Origin: Aeromonas bestiarum
GTDB lineage: Bacteria; Pseudomonadota; Gammaproteobacteria; Enterobacterales; Aeromonadaceae
Direction: 5' to 3'
Assembly: GCF_000819745.1 (NCBI RefSeq)
Contig: NZ_CDDA01000003.1
Span: 23,293 to 87,292, forward strand
Length of the DNA stretch: 64,000 nucleotides
Below the pieces are notes generated by a model. That model made no database searches. It was not told the origin of the DNA and saw nothing but the letters and a program-made list of their open reading frames with translations. Made by a program: the position numbers and the translations under genes. This document shows positions 1 through 9,280 of this stretch, piece after piece (the first letter of the stretch is position 1; each line of letters opens with the position of its first letter).

Positions 1-592
1 GGCCTGCCAGGTATTTCACCCCGCCGAAGATATTCTGCTCGGCCATCAGGGCATCGCCGACCCCCAGCTCGCGCGCCGTGGCCGGCATCAGCTGGGTCAG
101 CCCCATGGCCCCCTTGCGGGAGACCGCCAGCGGGTTGAAGGCGGATTCGGCGTGGATCAGCGCCCGGATGAGTGCGGGCTCCACCTGATAGGCCTTGGCC
201 GCCGCCTGTATCGTGCTGGCGTAGTCGTAGAGGAAGAGGCCGGTGGTGCGCCAGTTGACCTTGGAGGCCGGGTCGCAGGCGTAGCAGTCGTTGAACAGCA
301 GCAGCTCATAGTGCCCCTGCTCCGGCATCATGTCGGAGTAGCGGATCACGCCGTTTTTCTGCACCGATTTGTAGACTTGGATCTGGCGCGTGCCGGGCGG
401 CAGGCTGGCGGTCAGCCGGGTGGGTTCGGGCAGTGCGCTGGGCGCGGGCATTGGCTTGGGCGCCGCAAGAGGAACTGAGAGGGGGGCCTGCGCCTCTGTG
501 GTCAGGATCACCACCTCGGCCGGCGGGGGAGTCTGGCTCCAGCCGGTCGGGGAAAACAGCGGGATCAATCCCATCAACATCCATGCTTTCAA
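1..592 (-). CDS. lytic transglycosylase (SLT/GH23 family), C-terminus outside window
   Basis: Partial gene; about 197 residues are visible and the 3' part lies before base 1. The product would cleave peptidoglycan glycan strands in the periplasm. The frame starts at a TTG (590-592) preceded by AAGGGAG at good spacing; the ATGs nearby are worse placed. It begins with a hydrophobic export signal and a Pro/Ala-rich stretch, then a DUF4124-like segment (VYKSVQKNGVIRYSD). The SLT core follows: ALIHAESAFNP, where the Glu is the expected catalytic acid, and KGAMGLTQLMP, the family's substrate-cleft motif. The next gene upstream on this strand is amyA, separated by its own terminator, so this gene is probably transcribed alone. 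The family call is firm; the subfamily (MltC, Slt70 or other) cannot be fixed from the visible part. Confidence 0.85.
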   Translation of the reverse strand, partial: MKAWMLMGLIPLFSPTGWSQTPPPAEVVILTTEAQAPLSVPLAAPKPMPAPSALPEPTRLTASLPPGTRQIQVYKSVQKNGVIRYSDMMPEQGHYELLLFNDCYACDPASKVNWRTTGLFLYDYASTIQAAAKAYQVEPALIRALIHAESAFNPLAVSRKGAMGLTQLMPATARELGVGDALMAEQNIFGGVKYLAG

Positions 593-690
593 CGGCTTGC
601 TCCCTTAGCCTCGTTAGCCTTGTTGAGTAAAGCATCATGGCGGTTGCAGAACAAGCTGCCGATGAGCGCAGCGCCCGAAATAAACCGGCA

Positions 691-720
691 AATAAAGAGG
701 GGCCGCGCAGTGGCGGCCCC
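691..720 (-). terminator. intrinsic terminator of the amylase gene
   Basis: Stem GGGGCCGC/GCGGCCCC (699-706 with 713-720) lies 17 bases past the amylase stop. On the minus strand it is followed by TCTTTATTT. Confidence 0.75.
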
Positions 721-737
721 TGTTGGGTGTCTCTTCC

Positions 738-2135
738 TTATTCCTGCAGCCAGAGCCGGGCACTGCGGGCGGGGATGGCGACCCGTACCCACTGGCTCTG
801 CACATTGATCAGGGCGCTGCTGTCGAGCACGTCCCGGTAGTTGCGATACCAGTTCATCTCGAACTTGGCGGTATCGAGCCAGTACTCCTGCTCGTAGTCA
901 CACTTGTTGATGCCGACCAGCCCCAGCTTGCCGCGCTTGAACAGCACGAAGCAGTCGCCGCTGCCGACCAGCTGCATCGGCTGGCCCTGCACCGTATTGT
1001 GGAAGCGGATCATCCCCTTGAGGTCGCTGCGCTGGTAATAATCCTGCCAGCGCAGCCCATCCTTGGCCTGGGTCTCGCCGTGATCGGAATAGACCAGGGG
1101 CGAGCCGCCATCGCGGCCGAGCAGATAGGCATAGGCCAGCTTCTCGTCGGTCTGGTTCAGGATCTGGTAGCGAAAGCCATCGTTGGTGGGAATGTCGTGG
1201 GTGATGGCGAAGGTGACGGCCCGGCTGCCCGGCAGGGCCTGACCGTAGGCACCCGGATCCGCCAGCAGGTTCATGCTGCCGCCATAGCCCAGCGCCCCGC
1301 GCAGGGAGGCAAACAGCGGGAAGTCATAGGCCCCCTGACCGCTGCTGTCGAGATAGGGTTTGAGGAAGCGTTCGTAATCCGTGCTGCCGGCGCCCCCCGT
1401 GGTGATCACCTCGCCAAACACCTGTACGCCCTGTTTGATCTCGGGGGTGAACACGGCATTGATCTGGTAATCGCTCATGTGCTTGACCGCATCGACCCGA
1501 AAGCCCTTGATCCCCATCCCCTTGAGCGCCTTGAGGTAAGCCTGCTGCTGGCTCACCACCCAGTTGTTGGGGTCGAGATCCGGCAGCCCCTTGTCACCGG
1601 CGCCGCCGCACAGGCGCCAGTACTGGACGTGGCCCGGATCGCTCCAGTCGGTGATGCAGCCTTCGGGATGAAAATCCGATCCCGCCAGCAAGTTCTGGCC
1701 CAGATCGCCGAACAGCTTCTGGCGCTCGAAGTAGGCGGGGTTGGCCGCATACTGGCCGAGCAGCTCGCTGCCGGGGTAGTTGAGATCGCTGCGCTTCCAG
1801 CTCTCGTTGGCCATGTGGTTGAGCACCACGTCCGCATAGACGGCTATGCCCCGCGCCTGCATGGCGGCGATCAGCTGCTCGAGATCCTGCTTGTTGCCAA
1901 GGGGGGTGTCGATGAGGCGCAGATCCTGTGGTTGATAGCGTGCCCACCACTCGTTGCCCGACGACTTGAGGGGCGGCGAGATGAGCACCTGTTTGTAGCC
2001 GGCGGCCTTGATGAGATCGGCCTTGGCGGTGACTTCACTGTATTTCCAGTTGAAGGCGTGCAGTATGACGTCGGCTTGCGCCAGAGGGGCGATCAGCATG
2101 CCTGCGATCACCCAGATCCCCGCTATTTTTTTCAT
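738..2135 (-). CDS. amyA: secreted alpha-amylase (GH13)
   Basis: 465-residue extracellular alpha-amylase that hydrolyses internal alpha-1,4 bonds of starch. The length agrees with the known Aeromonas hydrophila enzyme. The start is the ATG of MKKIAGIWVIAG, which opens a Sec signal peptide of about 21 residues ending LAQA. The longer upstream frame adds 23 residues that would bury the signal. GH13 landmarks are present: DVVLNH at 102-107 (region I), GFRVDAVKH with nucleophile Asp215, GEV with acid/base Glu242, and THD with Asp314 in the region IV position. Most of the protein is a (beta/alpha)8 barrel, and I see no separate starch-binding domain. A strong hairpin follows the stop, so it is probably monocistronic. 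Confidence 0.95.
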   Translation of the reverse strand: MKKIAGIWVIAGMLIAPLAQADVILHAFNWKYSEVTAKADLIKAAGYKQVLISPPLKSSGNEWWARYQPQDLRLIDTPLGNKQDLEQLIAAMQARGIAVYADVVLNHMANESWKRSDLNYPGSELLGQYAANPAYFERQKLFGDLGQNLLAGSDFHPEGCITDWSDPGHVQYWRLCGGAGDKGLPDLDPNNWVVSQQQAYLKALKGMGIKGFRVDAVKHMSDYQINAVFTPEIKQGVQVFGEVITTGGAGSTDYERFLKPYLDSSGQGAYDFPLFASLRGALGYGGSMNLLADPGAYGQALPGSRAVTFAITHDIPTNDGFRYQILNQTDEKLAYAYLLGRDGGSPLVYSDHGETQAKDGLRWQDYYQRSDLKGMIRFHNTVQGQPMQLVGSGDCFVLFKRGKLGLVGINKCDYEQEYWLDTAKFEMNWYRNYRDVLDSSALINVQSQWVRVAIPARSARLWLQE

Positions 2136-2328
2136 TATTGTCAGTCCTTGTTTGGGTGCCCATGTGGGCACCCAGAGCCTCACATCGGCCCGCCGGGCCG
2201 GCAATCTCCTTTTGACTGTTTTGTGAGCATTTTCAAAGGGGAGTATGCGGATCTGTGACGGCTTGCATAAAACCGTCTAGGCCCCGTCATTACTGACTTT
2301 TCCATCACTTCAACGGCTGGCCGACAAC

Positions 2329-3492
2329 TCAGTCGAGGCCGTTGTTGTAGAGCGGCTGCCAGGCACAGAAACGCTGGCCGTTGCGGCTGTTTTGCAGCCA
2401 GAAACGGTTGCAGTTGTCGTCGTAGTTGCTGGCGCCGACGTTGACGGCATAGCTGCTCAGGCGCTGCCCCTGCAGGGACTGGAACACCCCGTTGTAGAGC
2501 AGGGAGAAGTGCAGGTGCGGGCCTGTGGAGGAACCGCCCTCGCACAGCGCCTCGTTGCGGTTGCTGGCATAGGTGCCTATGGGGGTGTCGGCGGCCACGT
2601 AGTCGCCGCTGCGTACCGAGATGCCGCTCATGTGGTAATAGTTGGTGGCCCAGCCGTTGGGGGCCGTGACCCGCACCTGGCAGCGGGAGAAGACGGTGAC
2701 TGTGCCGCTGTTGGCGGCGGTGACCGTGTAGGTGGCACCACCCCAGCCCGGCCAGTCGTAGGAGACATCGATGGAGGAGTAGGGGTAGCCCGAGCCGCTA
2801 TGGGAGTGGGCACCGTTCACCTTCCAGCTGTAGCCCTGGCGCCAGGGCAGCTGGAACTGACCGCCGGCCAGCCGGGCTGGCGGCCTTGCAGCAGGGGCCT
2901 TGGACGACGTCATGGCCTCCTTGCCAAACAGGGTTTGCCACTGCTCGCTCAACTGCTGCCGCTCGTGCGGGCCAAGCAGGCTGGCCAGGGCGGCCTGGTG
3001 CGCGGCAAGCGGGGGCAGGGCGGGGGCGCTGCGCTGGCTCAGCCGCAACTGGGCCTGGGCCTGATAGAAGCGCTCGGAGAGCTGGCGCGCCATCGACTCA
3101 ACCTGGTTGTCAAAGCCCTTGGCCTTGACCCGCCGGGCGAACGGCGCCGCCATGGCCTGTTCCGAGGGGGCCGAGATGAGCTGGCTGCTCGCCTCCATCA
3201 GGGCCAGCAGCAGCTGGGGGTTGAGGCTGGTGATGCCGCTCCAGTGCAGGATCACCTCCTCCTTGGGCAGCAGGTGGGGCGCCTGTTGCAGCAGGAAGTC
3301 GTGCAGATCGAACGCCATGGCCGCCTCGCCAAACACGAAGTGGGCCTCATCCAGCGGCACAGTGACGGCGTCGCTGGCGATGAGCTGCTGCCGGCTGAAG
3401 TGGTAGGGAGCAAGCGGTGTGTGAATGTCGCCGGCCCAGCTGGCGGTGGGGAGCAAGGCCAGCATCAGCAGTGAAGGTATGGGTCTGAACAT
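2329..3492 (-). CDS. secreted M23 metallopeptidase, LasA/staphylolysin type
   Basis: 387-residue prepro-peptidase. The start is fixed by AAGGAGAT four bases before the ATG; the 30 residues of upstream open frame have no role. A signal peptide (about residues 1-20, ending SWAG) is followed by a propeptide of about 185 residues. The mature domain of about 180 residues starts near Ala209 and is close in size to Pseudomonas LasA. Zinc-site motifs are a His-containing NGAHSHSGSG stretch with a downstream Asp (SSIDVSYDW, about 239-247), a YYHMSG His, and the terminal GPHLHFSL (HxH). The predicted activity is cleavage of glycine-rich peptides such as staphylococcal cross-bridges, or elastin. It stands between its own promoter region and amyA with no sign of co-transcription. 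Confidence 0.92.
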   Translation of the reverse strand: MFRPIPSLLMLALLPTASWAGDIHTPLAPYHFSRQQLIASDAVTVPLDEAHFVFGEAAMAFDLHDFLLQQAPHLLPKEEVILHWSGITSLNPQLLLALMEASSQLISAPSEQAMAAPFARRVKAKGFDNQVESMARQLSERFYQAQAQLRLSQRSAPALPPLAAHQAALASLLGPHERQQLSEQWQTLFGKEAMTSSKAPAARPPARLAGGQFQLPWRQGYSWKVNGAHSHSGSGYPYSSIDVSYDWPGWGGATYTVTAANSGTVTVFSRCQVRVTAPNGWATNYYHMSGISVRSGDYVAADTPIGTYASNRNEALCEGGSSTGPHLHFSLLYNGVFQSLQGQRLSSYAVNVGASNYDDNCNRFWLQNSRNGQRFCAWQPLYNNGLD

Positions 3493-3949
3493 GGTATCTC
3501 CTTGGCAAAGTGGTGAGGTGTCAGCGTGGGAGTGATCCCGCTCAGGCAACGACAGCGCTATGCTATGCCAAGGTTTCACCATAGGGTGACAGGCCAGAAT
3601 TGCTATTCGAATGAGGCTTTTCTTTGCGGTGGATGATCAGGGGTGATTGTTAACAAATGTTTACGAAAATAGTTTCTGATGCTAAATCAGCCACTTGTTA
3701 ACGAGTGAGTGAGGCCTTGCCGTAAAATCCGGCGGATCGAGCAAGCAGTGCCCGTGCGGGGGATAGCGTGATAGGATTGCCCCTGGTTTCTGAGGCCGGT
3801 TGCCTGTTGAAAAGTGAACAAGCAGGGGCTGTTATTGGCTTTTTTGTTACTAAAAGGCGTGATATCTTGCTGGTTAATCTGGTCGGATCTCTTGCCGATC
3901 TGCAACTGAATATTGAGGGCTGGGCCGAGTGGCCAAGGATGGAACGGGT
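3493..3949. other. 457-bp divergent intergenic region
   Basis: Lies between the divergent M23 protease and GNAT genes and must hold both promoters. It is noticeably AT-richer around 3620-3700 than its flanks. A 61-codon frame (3768-3953) has no ribosome site and no recognisable content. No riboswitch or RNA gene is recognised. Confidence 0.5.
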
Positions 3950-4408
3950 GTGATTAGCAAGCGGGCGATGGAGCTCACCTTCGAAGAGTACTGTGATGCG
4001 GATCTTTCCCTGATCAGGGACTACTACGAAACCACTTTCTCCCATTACGTGCCGGATCTGGCCGAGCGTATCTTCGTGGTGCGCGACGCTCACTGGCTGG
4101 TGGGCGCCGTGCGTCTGCGCGACGAACAGGATTACTACCATCTGTGCGGCTTTCGCCTGCTGCCCCATTACCAGTCGCTGGGACTGGGCTCCCGTCTGTT
4201 GCAGCACGCCTGCAACGATCTGCTGGACAAGCCGGTGGTGTGCCAGGCATTGCCGTTCGAGAAGCCGTTTTACCTCAAGGCCGGTTTTGCCGACCTGCCC
4301 CTGCACGAGCTGGATGGCCCGCTCTTCTCCCTCTATGACCAGCAGCGCGAACAGGGTTACCAGATCGAGCTGCTGGTGCGTCAGACCAAGGCCCCCGTCT
4401 ACAACTGA
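3950..4408 (+). CDS. GNAT family N-acetyltransferase
   Basis: 152-residue single-domain acetyltransferase of unknown substrate. The acetyl-CoA binding segment is GFRLLPHYQSLGLGSRLL, with the R/QxxGxG/A pattern as QSLGLG. The start chosen is the GTG at 3950 because AAGGA lies eight bases before it; an in-frame GTG at 3929 and an ATG at 3989 are alternatives. The C-terminal segment, ending near LYDQQREQG, recurs in degenerate form beside tRNA-Thr at about 22.0 kb. It converges on the YceB-like gene, with only four bases between the two stop codons. Confidence 0.8.
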   Translation: MISKRAMELTFEEYCDADLSLIRDYYETTFSHYVPDLAERIFVVRDAHWLVGAVRLRDEQDYYHLCGFRLLPHYQSLGLGSRLLQHACNDLLDKPVVCQALPFEKPFYLKAGFADLPLHELDGPLFSLYDQQREQGYQIELLVRQTKAPVYN

Positions 4409-4412
4409 CGGC

Positions 4413-4955
4413 TCACTGGGGCTTGGTCAGCAGGTGGATCTTGCCCGGTGACAGCTCAAGCCCCAGCAGATTCTCTTTCAGCCAGGCCTGGTTCGGGTCC
4501 TTGTCGTTGAGGCGATAGACAGGCTGGGTCTCCAGCCGTTTCTCCATGCTCTGCAGCAGCATGCCGAGCATGAAGCCGAACTTCTGCTGCGCCGCTTCTG
4601 GCTCCAGCTTGTACTCAATCAATTTCATGTTGTCGAGGAAGAGGGCGCTCTGGGCCTTGTCATAGCGCGGCCTGGCCTCGTAGGTCATGTTCAGGCGCGC
4701 GTCGTATTCGGTCTGATCCGGCAGGGCGATTTTCAGCTTGCCCTTGCCATAGACGCGGGCGGTATCCGGGCTCTGGCGCCCGATCTGGACGTCGCTCTGC
4801 TCGAGCTGCACATGGGCCTTGATGATGCCGGGCAGCTCCAGCTGTTTGTTCACTTGTACCTGGGATTGCAGGTACTGGTTTATCTGTTGCTCATTGATGT
4901 CATATGAGCCTTGGCCTAGCATGGCCAGACTCAGCAGCATAGATTGCAGGATCAT
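4413..4955 (-). CDS. YceB-like DUF1439 envelope protein
   Basis: 180 residues. The sequence follows Escherichia coli YceB along its length: YDINEQQINQYLQ, then LPGIIKAHVQL, IGRQSPD, and a closing SPGKIHLL. The start is the ATG of MILQSMLLSLAML, which gives an export signal; AGG lies about nine bases upstream, and the 22 residues of longer frame are rejected. YceB of E. coli is a lipoprotein with a lipobox Cys. Here no Cys follows the signal, so this version is probably periplasmic or membrane-anchored by its N-terminus. The role of the family is not established. Confidence 0.82.
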   Translation of the reverse strand: MILQSMLLSLAMLGQGSYDINEQQINQYLQSQVQVNKQLELPGIIKAHVQLEQSDVQIGRQSPDTARVYGKGKLKIALPDQTEYDARLNMTYEARPRYDKAQSALFLDNMKLIEYKLEPEAAQQKFGFMLGMLLQSMEKRLETQPVYRLNDKDPNQAWLKENLLGLELSPGKIHLLTKPQ

Positions 4956-5052
4956 GCTAACGACCTGATAGAATGGGTGTGTTTTACAGCATACCATCCT
5001 GGCCCCGTGGGATCTGCCCACCGCATGTCACTCTGGTGTACAAGGAGTTCTC

Positions 5053-6534
5053 TTGATCAATGGCTTGGAGCACGACATCCAGCTGCTGTTTTCCCAGTTC
5101 CTCGGCTGGCTGCTGCTGTTATTTCACACCGTGATCGTGACGGGGGTCTCCCTGCGGGTGGTGATGAAACGGCGCCCCATCGGTGTCTCGCTGGCCTGGC
5201 TGGCGCTCATCTATGCCATCCCGTTTGCCGGGGTCGGTTTCTACGTGCTGTTTGGCGAGATCCGGCTCGGCCGGCGGCGCGCCGAACGGGCCCAGGCCAT
5301 GTACCGCCCTTACGCCATCTGGATCCGCCAGCTGGCCCGCCTCTTCCCCCAGCACTGCTGCGAGGTGGGGGAGAAGGCCCAGCCGCTGCACGATCTGATC
5401 CAGAGCCGGCTGGCCATGCCCATGCTCTCCGGCAATCGTATGACGCTGCTGAGCAGGCCGGAATCCATCTTGCGCGAGATAGTGCGCGACATCCGCCAAT
5501 CCTCCCAGTCCTGCTATCTGGAGTTCTACATCTGGCACCCGGGTGGCGATGCCGACGAGGTGTGCGAAGCGCTGATGGAGGTAGCGGCGCGCGGCGTGGA
5601 TTGTCGTCTGCTGCTCGATTCCATGGGCAGCAAGGCCTTCTTCCGCTCGCCCTGGCCGAAGCAGTTGCGCAAGGCGGGGGTCAAGCTGGTGGAGGTGTTG
5701 CCGGTCGGCGCCTGGCGCATCCCGTTCCAGCGCCAGGATTTGCGCATGCACCGCAAGCTGGTGGTGATCGACGACAGGGTCGGTTACACCGGCTCCATGA
5801 ACATGGTGGATCCCCGCTTCTTCAAGCAGAACGCCGGGGTCGGCCAGTGGGTCGACATCATGATCCGGGTACAGGGGCCCATGGTGCCGCTGATGTGGTC
5901 CATCTTCGTCTGGGACTGGGAGATGGAGACCGGCGAGCGGCTGCTCGACAGCCTGCAGCACGAGCCTGAGGCCTGGCCCCAGAGCAACTACCGGGCCCAG
6001 CTCATTCCGTCCGGCCCCTTCGTCGGCGGTGACTGCATCCAGCAGAGCTTGCTGCTGGCCATCTATCAGGCCCGTCACCATCTGGTGCTGACCACCCCCT
6101 ATTTCGTGCCGGATGATCCGCTGGCGGCGGCGCTCTCCTCGGCGGCGGCGCGCGGGGTGCAGGTGCAACTGGTGTTGCCGGCGCGCAACGACTCCCTGAT
6201 GGCCAATCATGCCTGCAACGCCTTTATGGAAGAGCTGCTGGAGGCCGGGGTCGAGGTCTACCGCTACGATGCCGGTCTGCTGCACACCAAGAGCGTGCTG
6301 GTGGATGACGACTTCGCGCTGGTGGGTACTGTGAACCTGGACAGGCGCAGCCTCTGGCTCAACTTCGAGGTGACCCTGCTCATCGACAACCCGGTGTTTG
6401 TCGCCGAGATGACCCAGCTGGTGCAGGGCTACATGATAGAGGCGACCCCTATGTCGCTGACCAAGTGGCGCGCCCGCCCCTGGTACAAGAAGGTGATGGA
6501 GAACATCTTCTATCTGTTCAGTCCCTTGCTGTGA
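5053..6534 (+). CDS. clsA: cardiolipin synthase A
   Basis: 493-residue inner-membrane enzyme that condenses two phosphatidylglycerols into cardiolipin and glycerol. The start is TTG at 5053, with AAGGAG five bases upstream. Two N-terminal membrane segments (about residues 12-38 and 44-68) precede two phospholipase D motifs: HRKLVVIDDRVGYTGSMN (HKD variant in which Arg replaces the first spacer residue) and HTKSVLVDDDFALVGTVN. Each supplies a catalytic His and Lys. The size matches E. coli ClsA (486). The gene is divergent from the YceB-like gene, with starts 97 bases apart. Confidence 0.96.
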   Translation: MINGLEHDIQLLFSQFLGWLLLLFHTVIVTGVSLRVVMKRRPIGVSLAWLALIYAIPFAGVGFYVLFGEIRLGRRRAERAQAMYRPYAIWIRQLARLFPQHCCEVGEKAQPLHDLIQSRLAMPMLSGNRMTLLSRPESILREIVRDIRQSSQSCYLEFYIWHPGGDADEVCEALMEVAARGVDCRLLLDSMGSKAFFRSPWPKQLRKAGVKLVEVLPVGAWRIPFQRQDLRMHRKLVVIDDRVGYTGSMNMVDPRFFKQNAGVGQWVDIMIRVQGPMVPLMWSIFVWDWEMETGERLLDSLQHEPEAWPQSNYRAQLIPSGPFVGGDCIQQSLLLAIYQARHHLVLTTPYFVPDDPLAAALSSAAARGVQVQLVLPARNDSLMANHACNAFMEELLEAGVEVYRYDAGLLHTKSVLVDDDFALVGTVNLDRRSLWLNFEVTLLIDNPVFVAEMTQLVQGYMIEATPMSLTKWRARPWYKKVMENIFYLFSPLL

Positions 6535-6629
6535 CATCACTTAATTGCGGCCGACGCCGAATTGGACTTGCCTAGCCCCGATATGGCCCCGTAGAGTGCG
6601 GCAATGAGCCTTTGGAGAATCATATAAAG

Positions 6630-7892
6630 ATGAAGAAGCGAGTAGCGCTGGCCGTCGGTGCGGCCCTGGTAGTGGGTGGACTGGGTGCCTGCTGGCACAC
6701 GGGCAATACGTTCGATCGCATCATGGCCGAGCAGATTGCCAAGGTGAAGCAGGAGAGCGGCGTCGAGATGACCTGGCTGCCGGGTGCCAGCAACCTGTTC
6801 ACCCGCGATGGCGTGCTGAAGGTGGTGGTCACGCCGCAGACCCTGGCCAGCCTGGATGGTCAGCTGGAAGGGAGCGAGCCGGTCGAGGCGCAGTTCATCG
6901 TCAACAGCCGCATCCTGCCGCTCTATATCAAGAGCAACATGCTGCTCGACACCAAACAGGGCTCGCTGGCCCCTGTGTTCAGCGCGCTCAAGCTGGAGCA
7001 GTGGCAATTTGGCATAGAGTCGGTCAGCAGCCTGTGGACCGCCAGCAACAGCAGCCGCTTCTGGGCCAACGAATTCAAGGTCAAGCAGGGGCTCGACGAG
7101 TTCAGTTTCCTGCCGATGAAGGGGGACTATCACGGCGATCTGGAAGGCAATGGTCACGTCACCTTCCACTGGCAGGGCATGACGCTGCACGAAGAGCAGA
7201 GCAAGATGGACATGGTGCTGGCCGAACTCAAGGGCAGCGCCGACATGGCCGAGATCAGCGGCATCTGGCTCTCGCCTCGCAGCGACATGACCCTATCCGC
7301 GCTGTCGGTGCAACTGCCTGACAGCGTCAAGGTGTCACTGCAGGGGCTGACCACGGAAACCCAGCTGGCAGGGGACGATGCCCAGACCCTCTCCAGCAGC
7401 TATCAGATGAAGGTGAACACCCTCAATCTGGAGAACGAGACCGACAACCTGGCGCTGACCCAGAGCAAGCTGGCCCTGAATCTCAAAGGGCTGGATCTGG
7501 AAGGCTATCAGGCGCTGCAGGCCGCCAGCGGCCAAGGGGTGGAAGATCAAGCCATCCAGCAGGCGCTGGACAAGCTGCTCAAGCGCGGCGCGACCCTGGA
7601 GCTGGTGGACTTGAGCGCCCAGCTCAACGGCGAGCCCGTCTCCATGAAGGGGGACGTCAAGCTGGCGGCCACCTCGCTGGAGCAGCTGTTCAACAGTGAA
7701 GAGGGGATGCACGCCCTGTCCGGCCTGCTGCACGCCAACCTCAGCGGCCAGCTGGGCAAGGCAGTGCCGCAACTGGCCCCCATGCTGGAGCAGTTTGCCG
7801 CCATGGGCTACCTCAAGGCGGACAAGGCCCAGCTGACCGCCGAGTTCAAGCTCGACAAGGGTGCCATGACCATCAATGGTCTGCCGCTGTAA
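6630..7892 (+). CDS. YdgA-like DUF945 protein
   Basis: 420 residues. An N-terminal membrane anchor (MKKRVALAVGAALVVGGLG) is followed by a large predicted periplasmic domain that fits the DUF945/YdgA family: an early NTFDRIMAEQ segment and long beta-rich repeats with many short LxLxG strands. The start is the ATG at 6630, with GGAG upstream. No catalytic motif is visible. The family may take part in envelope lipid traffic (AsmA-like architecture), but that is inference. It follows clsA by 95 bases on the same strand and may share its transcript. Confidence 0.75.
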   Translation: MKKRVALAVGAALVVGGLGACWHTGNTFDRIMAEQIAKVKQESGVEMTWLPGASNLFTRDGVLKVVVTPQTLASLDGQLEGSEPVEAQFIVNSRILPLYIKSNMLLDTKQGSLAPVFSALKLEQWQFGIESVSSLWTASNSSRFWANEFKVKQGLDEFSFLPMKGDYHGDLEGNGHVTFHWQGMTLHEEQSKMDMVLAELKGSADMAEISGIWLSPRSDMTLSALSVQLPDSVKVSLQGLTTETQLAGDDAQTLSSSYQMKVNTLNLENETDNLALTQSKLALNLKGLDLEGYQALQAASGQGVEDQAIQQALDKLLKRGATLELVDLSAQLNGEPVSMKGDVKLAATSLEQLFNSEEGMHALSGLLHANLSGQLGKAVPQLAPMLEQFAAMGYLKADKAQLTAEFKLDKGAMTINGLPL

Positions 7893-7918
7893 GCCGAGTG
7901 CAACAACAGGCAGTGCAG

Positions 7919-7954
7919 AAACAACAAAGGCTCCCATGGGAGCCTTTGTTGTTT
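7919..7954. terminator. bidirectional terminator between the YdgA-like gene and purU
   Basis: A perfect 36-bp palindrome centred at 7936/7937, with AAACAACAAAGG on one arm and CCTTTGTTGTTT on the other, lies between two convergent genes. Confidence 0.85.
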
Positions 7955-7976
7955 CTGGCGTGATGCCGCAGGCGGG

Positions 7977-8822
7977 TTACTTGAACACCACCGTCTTGTT
8001 GCCGTAGACGAACACCCGCTCGTTGAGCACCAGCTCCAGCGCGCGGCTCAGCACGGATTTCTCCACGTCGCGACCGGCCCTGGCCATGTCGTCGGCACTG
8101 AAGGCGTGGCCGACATGGATCACGTCCTGCTCGACGATTGGGCCCTCATCCAGATCGTCGGTGACGAAGTGGGCGGTGGCGCCGATCAGCTTGACCCCGC
8201 GATCGAACGCCTGGCGGTAGGGGCGGGCACCGATGAAGGCCGGCAGGAAGGAGTGATGTATGTTGAGGATCTTGCGCGGATAGGCCTCGACGAAGCTCGG
8301 CGTCAGCACCCGCATGTACTTGGCCAGGATCACGTAGTCGGGCTGATAGCCGTCTATGATGGCGCGTACCTGCTCTTCGTGCTCGGTGCGGCTCAGATCC
8401 TCGTGACTGACGGTGTGGAACGGGATGTCGAACTTGCCTGTCAATTCTGCGAGCGTGTCGTAGTTGCCGATCACCGCCACTATGTCCATGTCCAGCGCGC
8501 CGGCGTAGTTCTTCATCAGGATGTCGCCGAGGCAGTGAGTCTCCTTGGTCACCAGGATGACGATGCGCTTCTTGCCGGCCTTGACCAGACGGCGCTGGGC
8601 ACCGGCGGGCAGGGCATCATCCAGATCCGCCAGCAGGGTCTCGTCGTTGAAACGTCCCTCCAGCTCGGTGCGCATGAAGAAGCGGCCGTTTTCGTGATCC
8701 ACGAACTCATCGTTCTTGTTGATGTTGAGCTGGTGCTTGTAGCAGATGTTGGTGATCTTGGCGATGAGGCCCTTGGCGTCCGGACAGTCCGTCAGCAGTA
8801 TTTTCTTTTCCATCTCTGTCAT
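7977..8822 (-). CDS. purU: formyltetrahydrofolate deformylase
   Basis: 281-residue enzyme that hydrolyses 10-formyl-THF to THF and formate, supplying formate to PurT and balancing one-carbon pools. An N-terminal ACT domain (residues 5-85, opening TDCPDAKGLIAKITNICYKH) is followed by the formyltransferase-type catalytic domain: KYMRVLTPSF, NIHHSFLPAFIGARPY (catalytic Asn and His), and GATAHFVTDDLDEGP (catalytic Asp). It is colinear with E. coli PurU (280). The start is ATG 8822; ATG 8813 is an alternative three codons in. Confidence 0.96.
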   Translation of the reverse strand: MTEMEKKILLTDCPDAKGLIAKITNICYKHQLNINKNDEFVDHENGRFFMRTELEGRFNDETLLADLDDALPAGAQRRLVKAGKKRIVILVTKETHCLGDILMKNYAGALDMDIVAVIGNYDTLAELTGKFDIPFHTVSHEDLSRTEHEEQVRAIIDGYQPDYVILAKYMRVLTPSFVEAYPRKILNIHHSFLPAFIGARPYRQAFDRGVKLIGATAHFVTDDLDEGPIVEQDVIHVGHAFSADDMARAGRDVEKSVLSRALELVLNERVFVYGNKTVVFK

Positions 8823-9026
8823 GATTCCGTTTGTGGTGTTGGCGCCTGAGTCTGCGCAGGCTGCGCGTTTTTTCAGGCACTATGCCATAAACAAAATCAG
8901 AAAAGACAGTGTCCCGTGCGTGCGTGAGTCAAGTTGCTGGCGGCGGGCACAGGTCGGTTCCATATTCATCTTTGATGGGTTTTGGGCTGGTATCCTGCGT
9001 TTTTTTTCTTTAGGCTGTCTGCGCTT

Positions 9027-9177
9027 ATTCTCAGGGCGGGGTGAAATTCCCCACCGGCGGTATCCCGATCTGACTCGGGGAGCCCGCGAGCGCCCGACCT
9101 TGCAACCAGGTCGGGGTCAGCAGATCCGGTGAGATGCCGGAGCCGACGGTCATAGTCCGGATGAAAGAGGATAAGAC
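9027..9177 (+). promoter_or_regulatory. FMN riboswitch (RFN element) of ribB
   Basis: Conserved RFN blocks are present in order: CTCAGGGCGGGGTGAAATTC, CCCACCGGCGGTATC, the variable stem-loop CCCGACCTTGCAACCAGGTCGGG, GTCAGCAGATCCGGTGAGA, GCCGGAGCCGACGGTCATAG, and TCCGGATGAAAGAGGATAAG. The element closes about 105 bases before the ribB start, leaving room for an expression platform. Binding of FMN is known to switch off the downstream riboflavin gene in this arrangement. Confidence 0.97.
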
Positions 9178-9280
9178 AGATATTGCAGGCATGGCCCCCT
9201 TGGGCTGGCCGCTGCATACCTATCTCTGTCTGCCTTTCCATGCCCTGATTCTGGTCCTTGTCTTGTTTAGGAGTCTTACC

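Noticed and set aside
723..2258. 511-codon frame on the + strand over amyA
   Set aside because: Antisense shadow of a gene with clear GH13 motifs, signal peptide and terminator.
3920..3950. GCCGAGTGGCCAAGG resembling a serine or leucine tRNA D arm
   Set aside because: No acceptor or T arm can be formed around it.
3768..3953. 61-codon frame upstream of the first GNAT gene
   Set aside because: No ribosome site, no hydrophobic or family pattern, and it overlaps the likely GNAT start region.
9134..9280. N-terminal extension of RibB through the riboswitch
   Set aside because: The ATG at 9281 has the ribosome site and gives the family length; the extension is structured leader RNA.
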